Positions 26,177 through 35,018 of a stretch of DNA of 48,838 nucleotides are shown one piece after another (position 1 is the stretch's first letter; each line of letters starts with the position of its first letter). A program made the position numbers and the translations under genes. The notes under the pieces are model-generated. The model was not told the origin of the DNA and searched no databases. It worked only from the letters and a program-made list of their open reading frames with translations. The DNA is from a bacterium (GTDB taxonomy: Bacteria > Planctomycetota > B15-G4): NCBI GenBank assembly GCA_030428785.1, contig JAUIEF010000019.1, positions 1 through 48,838 of the forward strand, read 5' to 3'.

Positions 26177-26971
26177 TCAGTAGGCGCCACGTCCCAGCAG
26201 GACGGCCGGGATGGTCTTGAGCAGCAGCTTGAGGTCGCCCGTGAACGTCTGGCTCTCGATGTACAGCGAGTCGAGCTCGACCTGCTGGTCGAACGGGATG
26301 TCCGAGCGGCCGGTGACCTGCCAGATGCAGGTGATGCCCGGGGTGACCTCGAGGCGGCGGTGGTCCTCGAGGCTGTAGTCCGCGACCTCGTTGGGCACGG
26401 GCGGGCGCGGACCGACGAGCGACATCTCGCCCTTGAATACGTTCCAGAGCTGGGGCAGCTCGTCGACGGACGTCTTGCGGATGAGGCGGCCGATGCGCGT
26501 GATGCGCGGGTCCTTCTTCATCTTGAAGAGCACCCCGCCGGCCATCTCGTTCTGCGCCGCGAGCTCCTTCTTGCGCTCCTCGGCGTCCATGTACATGGAG
26601 CGGAACTTGTACATGGTGAACGGCTCTCCCCGCGCGCCGATGCGCGTCTGCTTGAAGAGCGCGGGGCCGCGCGACTCGACGCGGATGGCGATCGCGAGCG
26701 CGACGAAGAACGGCATGAGCACGACGAGCGCCGCGAAGGACGCGACGACGTCGACGAGGCGCTTGAGGACCTGCGTGCCGAACACCACGAGCACGAACAC
26801 CGTGCGCTTGGCGTGGAACCGGAAGCGGCCCATGCCCATGCGGACCCCGACACCGGAGTAGCGGGCCATCAGCTCGCGCTGGAAGGCGTCCTTCTGATCA
26901 GGGGGCGGCGCGCTCACGGAGCTCTCGCTCCTCCGGGACCGTGGGGGGGACGTCGGCGTGATCCGACTCAT
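26177..26971 (-). CDS. polyprenyl-phosphate sugar-phosphate transferase (bacterial sugar transferase family)
   Basis: The 264-residue protein transfers a sugar-1-phosphate to undecaprenyl phosphate at the inner membrane, starting a polysaccharide unit. One membrane helix (72-97) follows a basic cytoplasmic segment. Family motifs follow: FKQTRIGARGEPFTMYKFRSM, the catalytic Asp170-Glu171 in SVDELPQLWNVFKGEMSLVGPRP, and VTPGITCIWQVTGRSD. ATG 26971 is chosen from spacing to the upstream stop (35 bases). The specific sugar is not predictable. Confidence 0.93.
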   Translation of the reverse strand: MSRITPTSPPRSRRSESSVSAPPPDQKDAFQRELMARYSGVGVRMGMGRFRFHAKRTVFVLVVFGTQVLKRLVDVVASFAALVVLMPFFVALAIAIRVESRGPALFKQTRIGARGEPFTMYKFRSMYMDAEERKKELAAQNEMAGGVLFKMKKDPRITRIGRLIRKTSVDELPQLWNVFKGEMSLVGPRPPVPNEVADYSLEDHRRLEVTPGITCIWQVTGRSDIPFDQQVELDSLYIESQTFTGDLKLLLKTIPAVLLGRGAY

Positions 26972-27006
26972 CGCCCGCCCGGCCCGCAGGACTGAAGCCC
27001 GATCGG

Positions 27007-28170
27007 TCAGGAGGCGCCGGTGCCCGTCTCGCGGCCGGTGCGCACCCACGCGGCCCCGCCGCGGGACGCGAGGACGATGGCCGGAAGTCGGAGGAGCTTC
27101 CAGGCCACGTAGAAGGGCACGGACGCCAGCGCGGCGACGTCCCGGAGGCCGGCGCGACCGACGACGAGCGCCGCGCCCACGTGGAGGCCGACCACGGCCA
27201 GGCCGCCCGCGCCCAGCACCCGGGCCGTCGGGGACGGCAGCGCGGCGAGGACCGTGAGCAGGACGACGTGGAGCGCGAGCGGCGGCAGGAGCAGGTCGAG
27301 GAGCGGCTCGAGCGCGCGGAGGCGGCCGCGCACGACGCGGCCCACGAGCGCGGGCGCGTGCTCGCGCGCCATGCGGAGGCGCCCGCCCTCCCAGCGCGCG
27401 CGCTGCGTCGTCGCGGCGGCGTCGCCGGTGGGCATGACCGCGCGCACGGTGGTCCCGTCGGCGAAGGCCACGCGGCGGTCCGCGTCGACGAGGCGCAGGT
27501 GGTACTCGAGGTCCTCGACGACGGAGGTCGCGTCGTAGGGCAGCGCGCGCAGGACGTCGGCCGTGAGTGCGAACCCGTTCCCGAACAGCCCGGCGCTCAG
27601 GCCGAGCCGGGCGCGGCCGCGCGGGCGCACGACGTTGAACGCGCAGAGCGCGACGGCCATGAGGCGCGTGCGCACGGAGTCGCCGGGGTTGAGCACCGTG
27701 TAGCGGCACTGCACGACGTCCTCGCCGGCCTGGAGCCAGCGGCGGACCTCGGGCAGGAAGTCGGCGTCCACCTGCGTGTCCGCGTCGACGACGGCGAGCG
27801 CGTCGACGTCCTCGTCGAGGAGGATCCGGAACGCGTGGTCCAGGGCGTAGCCCTTGCCGCGCAGGGTCTCGTCGTGACGGACGAGGACGCGCGCGCCGGC
27901 CTCGGCGGCCCGCTGGCGCGTGCGGTCGGTGCAGTTGTCGGCGACCACGACGACGTCGGCGTCCGGGTCGCTGTCGAGCAGCGAGCGCACGCAGGAGGCG
28001 ATGCCGTCCTCCTCGTCGTGCGCGGGGACGACGACGGCCAGGCGGCCGATGCTCCGGCGCTGCGGGCCGGGGCGCCGCGCGGGGAGCAGGCCCGCGAGCG
28101 TGAGCACGAGGAGCTCGACGACGCCCGGGAGCGCGGCGGCGGCGAGGACCAGCACGAGGACATCGATCAC
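27007..28170 (-). CDS. membrane family-2 glycosyltransferase
   Basis: From GTG 28170 the protein has 387 residues: one N-terminal membrane helix, a GT-A domain and three or four C-terminal helices. Motifs: VVVPAHDEEDGI, ADNCTDRT, the metal-binding VVDADTQVD, the catalytic-base region SVVEDLEYHLRL and QRARWEGGR (QxxRW), typical of processive or membrane GT2 enzymes. It probably extends the chain begun by the sugar transferase. It is the first gene of the three-gene polysaccharide set. Confidence 0.9.
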   Translation of the reverse strand: MIDVLVLVLAAAALPGVVELLVLTLAGLLPARRPGPQRRSIGRLAVVVPAHDEEDGIASCVRSLLDSDPDADVVVVADNCTDRTRQRAAEAGARVLVRHDETLRGKGYALDHAFRILLDEDVDALAVVDADTQVDADFLPEVRRWLQAGEDVVQCRYTVLNPGDSVRTRLMAVALCAFNVVRPRGRARLGLSAGLFGNGFALTADVLRALPYDATSVVEDLEYHLRLVDADRRVAFADGTTVRAVMPTGDAAATTQRARWEGGRLRMAREHAPALVGRVVRGRLRALEPLLDLLLPPLALHVVLLTVLAALPSPTARVLGAGGLAVVGLHVGAALVVGRAGLRDVAALASVPFYVAWKLLRLPAIVLASRGGAAWVRTGRETGTGAS

Positions 28171-28211
28171 GGATCGGTCCCCGCGCGGCGGTCGGGGCGG
28201 AGCGCGCCCCC

Positions 28212-28232
28212 GGGACGGGCCCGTCCCTTTTT
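28212..28232 (+). terminator. intrinsic-terminator-like palindrome followed by T5 (plus strand)
   Basis: GGGACGGG and CCCGTCCC (28212-28227) are a perfect palindrome directly followed by TTTTT (28228-28232). This is the only GC hairpin with a T-run noticed in the window. It reads toward the STAS operon, while the genes behind it are on the minus strand. Confidence 0.4.
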
Positions 28233-28250
28233 CGACGTGGAAATCAGGCG

Positions 28251-28256
28251 TAGCAT
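28251..28256 (+). promoter_or_regulatory. candidate -10 box of the partner-switching operon
   Basis: TAGCAT lies 119 bases before the first STAS gene, with TTTTTC 17 bases upstream as a weak -35. The leader would be about 110 bases and contains the repeated GAGCCCTCGT. The T-run of the upstream palindrome doubles as the -35 candidate. Confidence 0.35.
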
Positions 28257-28375
28257 GAAGCTCGATCCCGGGGGTGGCCGATGGGGGTGATCGGTCGCCT
28301 CCCGCGGGGAGGTTGAGCCCTCGTTGGTCCAACCCGATTTGGTCGAGCCCTCGTCGAGCGAGAGGAACCGGCACG

Positions 28376-28714
28376 ATGCAGATGGAATCTCGTGATGTGG
28401 GAGCCGTGCGGGTCGTGCGGCTGTCCGGCGCCCTGGACGCCATGGCCTCCGGGGACGTGCGCAAGCAGCTGAGCGACCTCGTGCGCGACGGCTCGCTGCG
28501 GCTCGTGGTGGACCTCTCGGAGGTGCACCGCATCGACTCGACGGGCCTCGGCGCGCTCGTGACCACCCTCAAGGGCGCCCGCGACCGCGGCGGCGAGCTC
28601 GTCCTCGCCTCCCTGACGCCGCCGGTGCGGACCGTCGTCGAGCTCACGCGCCTGCACCGCGTGTTCGACATCTACGACGACGCGGAGGCGGCCGCGGCGG
28701 AGCTCGCGAAGTGA
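28376..28714 (+). CDS. STAS-domain anti-sigma-factor antagonist
   Basis: The 112-residue protein is an SpoIIAA/RsbV-type STAS domain: VRVVRLSGALDA at the N-terminus and the phosphorylation site HRIDSTGLGALVTTL, where Ser55/Thr56 are the candidate residues. It should bind the RsbW-like kinase encoded next (GTGA overlap) when unphosphorylated. ATG 28376 has a nearby purine-rich GAGAGGAA. Confidence 0.92.
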   Translation: MQMESRDVGAVRVVRLSGALDAMASGDVRKQLSDLVRDGSLRLVVDLSEVHRIDSTGLGALVTTLKGARDRGGELVLASLTPPVRTVVELTRLHRVFDIYDDAEAAAAELAK

Positions 28715-29166
28715 CCGGAGCGACCCAGACGCTCACGAAGCGCCTCGACGGGAGCGCCACGCTCGAGGACGCGCGTCGGTTCGCGACGGAGACGTCGCGC
28801 GTGCTCGGCGAGTGGGGCCTGCCCGAGGACCGGCTCGCGTCCTGGGAGATGGCCGTGGCCGAGATGGCGACGAACGTCGCGCGGCACGGCTACCCGGACG
28901 AGCCCGGCCCCATGGCGCTGCTCCTCTCCTGGGGAGCGGAGGGCCTGCAGATCGCGGTCATCGACCACGGGATCGCCTACGACCCCGCGGACGTGCCGCC
29001 GCCGCCGGACCCCGATCCGGAGGACCCGAGCACCTGGCCGGAGGGCGGCATGGGCATCATGCTCGTGCGCGCCGCGGGGGACGAGCTCACCTACGAGCGC
29101 GACGGCGACCGCAACCGGCTGACGCTCTTCACGCGCATACCGCGCCCGCAGAATCCGGTTCTGTAG
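28711..29166 (+). CDS. RsbW/SpoIIAB-like anti-sigma-factor serine kinase
   Basis: The 151-residue protein (GTG 28711) is a HATPase_c_2 domain with the N-box AVAEMATNVARHGYPD, G1-like VIDHGIAYDP and GGMGIMLVRAAGDELTY. Such kinases hold a sigma factor or other client and phosphorylate STAS antagonists. A proline/aspartate-rich loop (PPPPDPDPEDPS) is inserted near residue 95. No sigma-factor gene is adjacent, so the client is unknown. Confidence 0.9.
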   Translation: MTGATQTLTKRLDGSATLEDARRFATETSRVLGEWGLPEDRLASWEMAVAEMATNVARHGYPDEPGPMALLLSWGAEGLQIAVIDHGIAYDPADVPPPPDPDPEDPSTWPEGGMGIMLVRAAGDELTYERDGDRNRLTLFTRIPRPQNPVL

Positions 29167-29214
29167 GACTCCGGGCTACAGCGAGGGCGCGCGGCGGGCC
29201 GACAGAGGGCCTGC

Positions 29215-30489
29215 ATGCATGCCCCCGCCGACAATGCGCCGAGGTCCGTCGCCGCGGACTTCACGGGTGACACGCGGACCGCGTCGCGTCCCCGGATCCT
29301 CGTCGCCGACGACAGCGCGATGAACCGCAAGCTCCTCGTGGCGATCCTCGCCAAGGAGGAGGTCGAGATCGTCGAGGCGGTCGACGGCGTCGACGCGCTG
29401 AGCAAGGCGCGGCTCCAGCGGCCGGACCTCGTGCTGCTCGACATCGTCATGCCGGGCAAGGACGGCTACGAGGTCTGCGCCGAGCTCAAGGCCGACCCGA
29501 AGTTCGCGAACATCCCGGTCATCATCCTGTCCGCGCTCACGCAGCCGGCGGACAAGGTGCGCGCGCTCGAGCTGGGCGCGGTGGACTACGTGACCAAGCC
29601 GTTCGACCGCGGCGAGGTGCTGGCGCGCGTGCGCAACCAGCTCCAGATCCGCAAGCTCACGGCGTCGCTCGTGCAGGCGAACCGCGACCTCGTCGCGAAG
29701 CAGAAGGACCTGGACGCCGACCTGCGTGCCGCGGGCGACATCCAGCTGAGCCTCATCCCGCGGACGCGTCCGGACGTGCCGGGCTTCGACATGGCCTGGC
29801 GGTTCGTGCCGTGTTCGTCGGTGGGCGGCGACATCTTCAACGTCGTGCGGCTCGACGAGCGTCGGCTCGGTCTCTACATGGTCGACGTGAGCGGGCACGG
29901 CGTGCCGGCCGCGATGGTGACGGTGTCCGTCGCGCAGAGCCTCACGCCGCAGGCGGGCATCGTGCTCGAGCCGCGGCACAACGCGTCCGCCGGCGACGCG
30001 CCGGTCGTCCGCTCGCCGGGACGGGTGCTCGAGATGCTCGACACCGAGTTCCCGATGGAGCGCTTCGACAAGTACTTCACGATGGTCTACCTCGTGCTCG
30101 ACGTCGTGAGCGGCGAGCTGCGCTACTGCAACGCGGCGCACCCGCGGCCGGTCGTCGTCCGGAAGGACGGGCGGTTCGAGCTGCTCGAGGCGGGCGGGAC
30201 GATCGTGGGTCTCGGCGGGATCATGCCGTTCGAGGAGGGCGGCGTGGTGCTGGAGCCCGGCGACCGCGTGTACCTGTTCACGGACGGCATCACCGAGTTC
30301 GCGGACACCGACGGGGAGGAGTACGGGGAGGAGCGGCTGCGCGAGCTGCTGGCGTCCGGGGGGGCGCCGCACGTGCAGGCGGCCTGCGACGGCGTCGTGG
30401 ACGCCCTCGCGGACTTCGGGCAGGGGGCCCGGCCGAACGACGACGTGACGATCACGGGCTTCGAGTTCCGGGGCCCCGAGGGCGGCTGA
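29215..30489 (+). CDS. response-regulator serine phosphatase (REC-PP2C/SpoIIE, RsbU-like)
   Basis: The 424-residue protein has a receiver domain (residues 27-145) with Asp76 in VLLDIVMPGKDGYE and the switch Lys in VTKPFDRGE. A coiled-coil linker (NRDLVAKQKDLDADLRAAGDIQ) leads to a PP2C/SpoIIE phosphatase (about 190-420) with metal-site motifs SVGGDIFNV, VDVSGHGVPAAM, LFTDGITEF and NDDVTI. It should dephosphorylate the STAS antagonists when its receiver is phosphorylated, tying the switch to a two-component input. It follows the RsbW-like gene by 48 bases, which include CTGTAG/CTACAG as a short inverted repeat over the stop codon. Confidence 0.94.
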   Translation: MHAPADNAPRSVAADFTGDTRTASRPRILVADDSAMNRKLLVAILAKEEVEIVEAVDGVDALSKARLQRPDLVLLDIVMPGKDGYEVCAELKADPKFANIPVIILSALTQPADKVRALELGAVDYVTKPFDRGEVLARVRNQLQIRKLTASLVQANRDLVAKQKDLDADLRAAGDIQLSLIPRTRPDVPGFDMAWRFVPCSSVGGDIFNVVRLDERRLGLYMVDVSGHGVPAAMVTVSVAQSLTPQAGIVLEPRHNASAGDAPVVRSPGRVLEMLDTEFPMERFDKYFTMVYLVLDVVSGELRYCNAAHPRPVVVRKDGRFELLEAGGTIVGLGGIMPFEEGGVVLEPGDRVYLFTDGITEFADTDGEEYGEERLRELLASGGAPHVQAACDGVVDALADFGQGARPNDDVTITGFEFRGPEGG

Positions 30490-30555
30490 CCGTCCGCACC
30501 GACACCTGAACCTCCGCCGCCGCGAGGCGGTCCACAAACCCGAGGAAACACGACG

Positions 30556-30894
30556 ATGAAGATCGAAGCGCAGCACAAGGGCGACGTCCTGGTGGTCAAG
30601 CTCCACGAGAGCCGGCTCGACAGCTACGTCGCGACCGAGTTCCGTGACGAGATGGACCGCTACGCGAAGCAGGGCGAGTCGCAGATCGTGCTGGACCTCA
30701 GCCTGGTCGAGTTCGTGGACAGCTCCGGCCTCGGCGCGATCGTCACGACGCAGAAGCGTCTCGGCACGGACCGCGACCTCGTGATCTGCGGCGCGAACGA
30801 GCCCGTCACGCGGCTCTTCAAGCTCGCGCGTCTCGACAAGATCTTCCAGATCGTCGTCGACGAGGGCGAGGCCCTCGCCGTCCTCGCGTCCTGA
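30556..30894 (+). CDS. second STAS-domain anti-sigma-factor antagonist
   Basis: The 112-residue STAS protein has the site EFVDSSGLGAIVTT, with Ser57 matching the phosphorylated serine of SpoIIAA-type proteins. A GAGGAAA ribosome-binding site precedes ATG 30556. It differs clearly from the first STAS protein, so the module has two antagonists with one kinase and one phosphatase. Confidence 0.92.
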   Translation: MKIEAQHKGDVLVVKLHESRLDSYVATEFRDEMDRYAKQGESQIVLDLSLVEFVDSSGLGAIVTTQKRLGTDRDLVICGANEPVTRLFKLARLDKIFQIVVDEGEALAVLAS

Positions 30895-31030
30895 GCGACG
30901 CGCCGGCCCGGCGACCGCGCGTCGCCCGGGCCGCGTCCACCCGAAGCACCCGTCGTGCGCGCCCGGGATCGGGGCACGTCGCGGCGGGAGATCCCGCGTC
31001 CCGATCCTCCGCGACCCGCACCGACGAGCC

Positions 31031-33517
31031 ATGACCATCGACCGCGAGAAGCTCCCCAGCCCCGCCGAGGTCGTCGCGTTCCGCGACCGCATCCTCGCGC
31101 ACGTCCGCTACTCCCTGGGCCGTGACTGGGAGGGGCTCTCCGGGCGCGAGCTCTTCCAGGCCGTGTCGCTCGCCGTGCGCGACCACGTCGTCGACGGCAT
31201 GCTCGCGACGGAGCGGCGCTACCGCGACGAGGACCGCAAGCGGGTGTACTACCTGTCCATGGAGTTCCTCATGGGCCGGTCGCTGGGGAACAACCTGCAC
31301 AACCTCGGCCTGCACGACGTGTGCAAGGACGCGCTGCAGGAGATGGGCGTGGACCTCGACGAGGTCGAGGCGGGCGAGGTGGACGCCGCGCTCGGCAACG
31401 GCGGGCTCGGTCGGCTGGCCGCCTGCTTCCTCGACTCGATGGCGACGCTCGACCTGCCGGGCTTCGGCTACGGCATCAACTACGAGTTCGGGCTCTTCCG
31501 CCAGGAGATCTCGAACGGTCGGCAGAAGGAGTCGCCCGACCACTGGCTCGAGCTCGGGACGCCGTGGCAGATCGAGCGGCCGGAGGAGCGGGTCGTCGTG
31601 CCGCTGTACGGTCACCTCGAGGAGGTGCCGGGCAGCGACGAGGCGGCGTGGCTCGGTTGGGAGGTGCTCGTCGGCGCGCCGCACGACATGCCGGTGGTCG
31701 GCTACGGCGGGCAGACGGTCAACGTGCTGCGGCTCTACTCCGCGCGCGCGTCGCACGACTTCGACATGTCGATCTTCAACCAGGGCGACTACATCGAGGC
31801 GGTGAAGCGCAAGGTGGAGAGCGAGACGGTCTCCAAGGTGCTCTACCCGTCGGACGCCGTCGAGCAGGGTCGCGAGCTGCGGCTCGTGCAGGAGTACTTC
31901 TTCGTCTCGTGCGCGATCCAGAACATCCTGCGCACGTACCGCGCGAGCCACGACGGCTTCGAGCGGTTCTCCGAGCGCGTCGCGATCCAGCTCAACGACA
32001 CGCACCCGGCGCTGGCCGTGGCCGAGCTCATGCGCGTGCTCATGGACGAGCACGGCGTGGGCTGGGACGAGGCCTGGCGCACGACGCAGGCGACGCTCGC
32101 GTACACGAACCACACGCTGCTGCCGGAGGCGCTCGAACGCTGGCCGCGCAGCCTCGTGGCGCGCGTGCTGCCGCGGCACCTGCAGATCATCGAGGAGATC
32201 GACGTGCGGTTCCTCGCCACGGTGCGCGAGCGCTGGCCGGGCGACGAGGCGCGCGTGGAGCGGATGGCGATCGTCGAGCAGGGCGTCGACGAGCCGCAGG
32301 TCCGCATGGCGCACCTCGCGATCGTCGGCAGCCACTCGGTGAACGGCGTGGCGGCGCTGCACAGCGAGCTCGTGAAGAGCCAGCTCGTGCCGGACTTCCA
32401 CGCGCTGTGGCCGGAGCGCTTCAACAACAAGACGAACGGCGTGACGCAGCGCCGGTGGCTGCTCGCGAGCAACCCGGAGCTCGCGGAGCTCGTGACGGAG
32501 TGCGTCGGCGGCGACTGGCTGCAGGACCTCGACGTCCTGCGCGGCCTCGAGGGCTTCGTGGACGATCTGTCCTTCCGCGAGCGGTTCCGCGCGGTGAAGC
32601 GCGGCAACAAGGAGCGGCTCGCGCGGATCGTGCGCGACACGGCGCACGTGGTCGTCGACGCGGACACGATGTTCGACGTGCAGGCGAAGCGCATCCACGA
32701 GTACAAGCGGCAGCTCCTGCTCGCGATGTACGTCATGCACGAGTACCTGGGCGTGGTCGAGGACGGGCGGATGCCGCTCGCGCCGCGGACGTTCCTGTTC
32801 GCCGGCAAGGCCGCGCCCGGCTACTGGGTCGCGAAGCAGCACATCAAGCTCGTCAACGACATCGCGGAGGTCGTGAACAACGACCCGCGCGTGCAGGGCA
32901 TGCTGCGCGTGGCGTTCGTGCCGAACTACAGGGTGTCGCTCGCCGAGCGGATCTTCCCGGCGGCGGACCTGTCGGAGCAGATCTCCACGGCGGGCATGGA
33001 GGCGTCGGGCACGGGCAACATGAAGTTCGCCCTGAACGGCGCGCTCACCATGGGCACGCTCGACGGCGCGAACGTCGAGATCCGCGAGGAGGTCGGCCCG
33101 GAGAACATCTTCATCTTCGGGACGCGCGCCGAGGAGGTGGAGAGCCTCCGTGCGCGCAGGGCCTACGACCCGGTCGCGCACTACGAGCGCAGCGCGGTCA
33201 TCCGTCGCGTGGTCGACGCCTTCGACAGCGGCGTCTTCTCGCCCGACGAGCCCGGCCGCTTCCGCTGGATCAAGGAGAGCCTGCTCCAGGGCGGCGACCC
33301 CTACTTCCTGCTCGCGGACCTCGAGTCCTACATCGTGACGCAGGAGAGCGCGAGCCGCCTCTTCCTCGACGAGGACGCGTGGACGCGCAAGGCCGTCCTC
33401 AACGTCGCGCGCATGGGCAAGTTCAGCAGCGACCGCACGATCCGCGAGTACGCGAGGGACATCTGGGGCGTGCGTCCGGTGACGCTGCGTCCGGTGCCGG
33501 TGCCGCTGGAGGTCTGA
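31031..33517 (+). CDS. glgP: glycogen/maltodextrin phosphorylase
   Basis: The enzyme releases glucose-1-phosphate from alpha-1,4-glucans. Its 828 residues match the family length. N-terminal blocks RVYYLSMEFLMGRSL and GNGGLGRLAACFLDSMATLDLPGFGYGI are followed by QLNDTHPALA, RFNNKTNGVTQRRWL, the KRIHEYKRQ region and the PLP site. There, SGTGNMKFALNGAL gives PLP-binding Lys665 and TLDGANVEI follows. It starts 136 bases after the STAS gene with no clear promoter seen, so co-transcription is possible. Confidence 0.96.
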   Translation: MTIDREKLPSPAEVVAFRDRILAHVRYSLGRDWEGLSGRELFQAVSLAVRDHVVDGMLATERRYRDEDRKRVYYLSMEFLMGRSLGNNLHNLGLHDVCKDALQEMGVDLDEVEAGEVDAALGNGGLGRLAACFLDSMATLDLPGFGYGINYEFGLFRQEISNGRQKESPDHWLELGTPWQIERPEERVVVPLYGHLEEVPGSDEAAWLGWEVLVGAPHDMPVVGYGGQTVNVLRLYSARASHDFDMSIFNQGDYIEAVKRKVESETVSKVLYPSDAVEQGRELRLVQEYFFVSCAIQNILRTYRASHDGFERFSERVAIQLNDTHPALAVAELMRVLMDEHGVGWDEAWRTTQATLAYTNHTLLPEALERWPRSLVARVLPRHLQIIEEIDVRFLATVRERWPGDEARVERMAIVEQGVDEPQVRMAHLAIVGSHSVNGVAALHSELVKSQLVPDFHALWPERFNNKTNGVTQRRWLLASNPELAELVTECVGGDWLQDLDVLRGLEGFVDDLSFRERFRAVKRGNKERLARIVRDTAHVVVDADTMFDVQAKRIHEYKRQLLLAMYVMHEYLGVVEDGRMPLAPRTFLFAGKAAPGYWVAKQHIKLVNDIAEVVNNDPRVQGMLRVAFVPNYRVSLAERIFPAADLSEQISTAGMEASGTGNMKFALNGALTMGTLDGANVEIREEVGPENIFIFGTRAEEVESLRARRAYDPVAHYERSAVIRRVVDAFDSGVFSPDEPGRFRWIKESLLQGGDPYFLLADLESYIVTQESASRLFLDEDAWTRKAVLNVARMGKFSSDRTIREYARDIWGVRPVTLRPVPVPLEV

Positions 33518-33588
33518 GCGGGGAGCGCCCGCGCGGTGCAGTCGGTGCGCCGACGTCGGCAGCCGTTCACGCTCGCAGGGACCCGTCG

Positions 33589-33704
33589 CGATCCGTGCGC
33601 CGAGGTCCGTCCTGACCCGCCGCCCGCACGGCCCTGTCACGATCCATGCGCCGAGGTCCGTCCCGACCCGCCGCCCGCACGACCCCGTCACGATCCGTGC
33701 GCCG
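33589..33704. repeat. 51-bp tandem repeat, two full copies and a 14-base partial third
   Basis: Copies span 33589-33639 and 33640-33690 and differ at four positions, all transitions. The third copy stops matching after 14 bases. Units begin CGATCC and contain CCGACCCGCCGCCCGCAC or a one-base variant. The array lies after glgP. Confidence 0.85.
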
Positions 33705-33730
33705 GGCCCGATGCCCAGAACCCGAGATCA

Positions 33731-33763
33731 GCCGGTTCACCGGCGGACCGCGAACGCGGTCCG
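33731..33763. terminator. two adjacent hairpins between convergent glgP and the PerM-type gene
   Basis: GCCGG/CCGGC (33731-33744, loop TTCA) is directly followed by CGGACCGC/GCGGTCCG (33744-33763, loop GAAC). Each tetraloop is closed by perfect pairs. No T-run follows in either direction. Position supports a bidirectional terminator. Confidence 0.45.
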
Positions 33764-33863
33764 TCCGTTGCAAGCGGCAAGACAGCCGAAGACCGACTTC
33801 GACGGCGGGCCGCCCCCGCGGCCCGACCGCGACCGCGTCACGCGTCCTCCGACGTCACCCCCG

Positions 33864-35018
33864 CTACTTCGCCCGGGCTTCCTTCGGCGGCCCGTTCGAC
33901 AGCAGGATCGCGATCCCCCGAGTCGACTCGAAGTTCGCCAGCACGATCTGCACGGTCGCCGTGAGCGGCACGGCGAGGAACGTCCCCGGCACGCCCCACA
34001 ACGCCGCCCACACCACCACCGACACGAGGATCACGAGCGGTGACAGGTTGAGCTCGCGTCCGAGCAACCGAGGCTCGAGGAAGCTGCCGAGCATGACGTT
34101 CACGACGATGTAGGTGCCGGCGACGATGAGCGGGTCGGTGAGGCCTTCGCGGTCGGCGAGCGCGGTCGTGATGGGGAGGATGGCGGCGGCGAGGCTGCCG
34201 AAGGTCGGGATGTAGTTGAGCAGGTACGTCATGAACCCGAAGAGCTCGGCGTACGGCAGCTTGAGGTAGAGCAGCACCGAGTAGCAGAGGACGCCGGTCG
34301 AGAGGGACGTGACGGTCTTGACGCCGAGGTAGCGCTGGATGCCGTGGCTGATGGAGACGAGGGCGCGTTCGGCGTCGGCGGAGCGACGGCTCGCGACGGC
34401 GACGATCTTGCGTCGGAAGACGGCCTGCTCGGCGAAGATGAAGATCATGTAGAGCACGACCAGGAACATCCCGAGCGTGAAGTCCTTCACGGTGCCGAAG
34501 AGGCCGACGACGAAGGCGCGCAGGTCGAGGTCCTGGATGAGCTGGACGATGAACTCCTTGCCGTCGGCGGGGAGGTCGGAGGCCTGGATGCGCTGGACGA
34601 GCTGGTTGCGGAGCTGGCGGATGCCCTGCTCCGTCTTGACGGGCGGTTCGCCGATGTCGCGGACGGGCGGGGGGCCGGGGTTCGCGGGCGCGGAGATCTT
34701 CTCGCCGGTCTGTTGCTCGCCGACGAACTGCTGGACCTGGGCGAAGAGCAGGTCGGCGCCGGTGACGAGGGCGTAGACGAGGAGCGCGAGGAGCAGGACG
34801 ACGGTCGCCCACGACGGGATGCGGTAGCGGGCGAGGGCGCGGACGACGGGCTGCAGGACGTTGCAGAGCAGCAGCGCGATGACGAGCGGCTGCAGGATCG
34901 CGGCGGACTCGATGAGCAGCCAGCCGACGAGGATGGTGGCGACGACGCCGACGAGCGCGGTGAGCGCGCGCACGGAGGACTTGTTGCTGGGCCTGGTCGG
35001 CGGGGCTGCGGTCGCCAT
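33864..35018 (-). CDS. AI-2E/PerM-family transporter
   Basis: The 384-residue membrane protein has about eight helices. Two helices follow the N-terminus, then a long soluble segment with a Pro/Glu-rich stretch (APANPGPPPVRDIGEPPVKTEQ). The typical block GVKTVTSLSTGVL, LLNYIPTFGSLAAAILP and the C-terminal LSPLVILVSVVVWAALWGVPGTFLAVPLTA follow. Family members export small molecules or ions (AI-2, indole, Na+/H+); the substrate is unknown. ATG 35018 follows a TAGACT box by 8 bases. Confidence 0.92.
   Translation of the reverse strand: MATAAPPTRPSNKSSVRALTALVGVVATILVGWLLIESAAILQPLVIALLLCNVLQPVVRALARYRIPSWATVVLLLALLVYALVTGADLLFAQVQQFVGEQQTGEKISAPANPGPPPVRDIGEPPVKTEQGIRQLRNQLVQRIQASDLPADGKEFIVQLIQDLDLRAFVVGLFGTVKDFTLGMFLVVLYMIFIFAEQAVFRRKIVAVASRRSADAERALVSISHGIQRYLGVKTVTSLSTGVLCYSVLLYLKLPYAELFGFMTYLLNYIPTFGSLAAAILPITTALADREGLTDPLIVAGTYIVVNVMLGSFLEPRLLGRELNLSPLVILVSVVVWAALWGVPGTFLAVPLTATVQIVLANFESTRGIAILLSNGPPKEARAK

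Larger units (their letters stand above)
33518..33863. other. 346-base intergenic region between convergent genes, with tandem repeats and hairpins
   Basis: No gene is supported here: frames on both strands are open because the repeat unit is a multiple of three, but composition is not gene-like. The region contains the 51-bp tandem repeat (33589-33704) and two adjacent hairpins (33731-33763) listed separately. Confidence 0.6.

Noticed and set aside
33589..33704. A possible CRISPR array
   Set aside because: Copies are directly adjacent without unique spacers, 51 bases long, and there are no cas genes.
33518..33863. Small repeat-protein ORFs over the tandem repeats on both strands
   Set aside because: The frames stay open because the unit is 51 bases long; they lack a ribosome-binding site and codon bias.
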